The notes below the pieces were generated by a model, which was not told the origin of the DNA, ran no database searches, and was given only the letters and a program-made list of their open reading frames with translations. A DNA stretch of 64,000 bases, taken from NCBI GenBank assembly GCA_001931905.2, contig MSJI02000716.1, positions 31,410 through 95,409 on the forward strand, written 5' to 3'. Below are positions 63,963 to 64,000 of the stretch, piece by piece. Source of the DNA: Cladosporium sp. IMV 00045. Taxonomy: Eukaryota; Ascomycota; Dothideomycetes; Cladosporiales; Cladosporiaceae. The position numbers and the translations under genes are program-made. The first letter of the stretch is position 1; each line of letters opens with the position of its first letter.

Positions 63963-64000
63963 GCGACTTGGTCTGTTGACTTCACTCTCATGACCACTTG

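Noticed and set aside
1..64000. tRNA or rRNA genes, CRISPR arrays, transposons with terminal repeats
   Set aside because: I saw no tRNA A/B-box pairs, rRNA sequence, regular spacer arrays or transposase-like frames. A covariance-model tRNA search would settle the tRNA point.

Overview
This is filamentous ascomycete (Pezizomycotina) nuclear DNA. Genes are close-packed on both strands and mostly carry zero to five short introns of about 45-90 nt, with GTRNGN donors, CTAAC/CTGAC-like branch sites and CAG/TAG acceptors. Gene content (APN2, MAT1-1-1, SLA2, REV3, fungal Zn2Cys6 and DUF3433 proteins) and style fit a dothideomycete. A member of the Mycosphaerellales/Capnodiales is my best guess, but this is inferred from recall of families, not from a search.

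Positions 1-7,500 hold the mating-type region. The 3' part of the repair endonuclease gene APN2 enters from the left edge. It is followed by a five-exon gene of unknown function, then MAT1-1-1 (alpha-box transcription factor), then a second small unknown gene with uncertain structure, then about 2.2 kb without a supportable gene that contains a telomere-like motif. No MAT1-2-type HMG-box gene is visible, so this looks like a MAT1-1 idiomorph of a heterothallic strain. The other classical MAT flank, SLA2, is present but about 28 kb away (32,847-36,121).

Positions 7,500-36,100 are mostly conserved housekeeping genes: an NVJ2/TEX2-like SMP-domain lipid-transfer protein, a DUF3433 membrane protein, an F-box protein with an apparent reading-frame break, a divergent DED1-type helicase, the FACT subunit SPT16, a mitochondrial carrier with a 7-nt microexon, an MFS transporter, a NOP6-like RRM protein, the Fe-S assembly factor ISD11, an acidic repeat-rich protein, and SLA2.

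Positions 36,600-48,900 hold a secreted GH31 alpha-glucosidase, the DNA polymerase zeta catalytic subunit REV3, phosphoserine phosphatase SER2, and a BTB-domain protein.

Positions 49,500-57,050 look like a small metabolic cluster: a SLAC1/TehA-type anion transporter divergent from an FMN-dependent 2-hydroxyacid oxidase, a Zn2Cys6 regulator, and a secreted SMP-30/gluconolactonase-like protein. A plausible joint role is lactone or hydroxyacid uptake and oxidation.

Positions 57,800-63,962 hold a small unknown protein, a secreted APP1-type (DUF2183) protein, a GNAT acetyltransferase, the mitochondrial protein AIM24, and the complete ribosomal protein uL15 gene RPL28 at the right edge.

A window-wide pattern: in at least ten genes on both strands the coding strand is C-rich for most of its length, then turns sharply G-rich over the last 100-400 bases before the stop codon.
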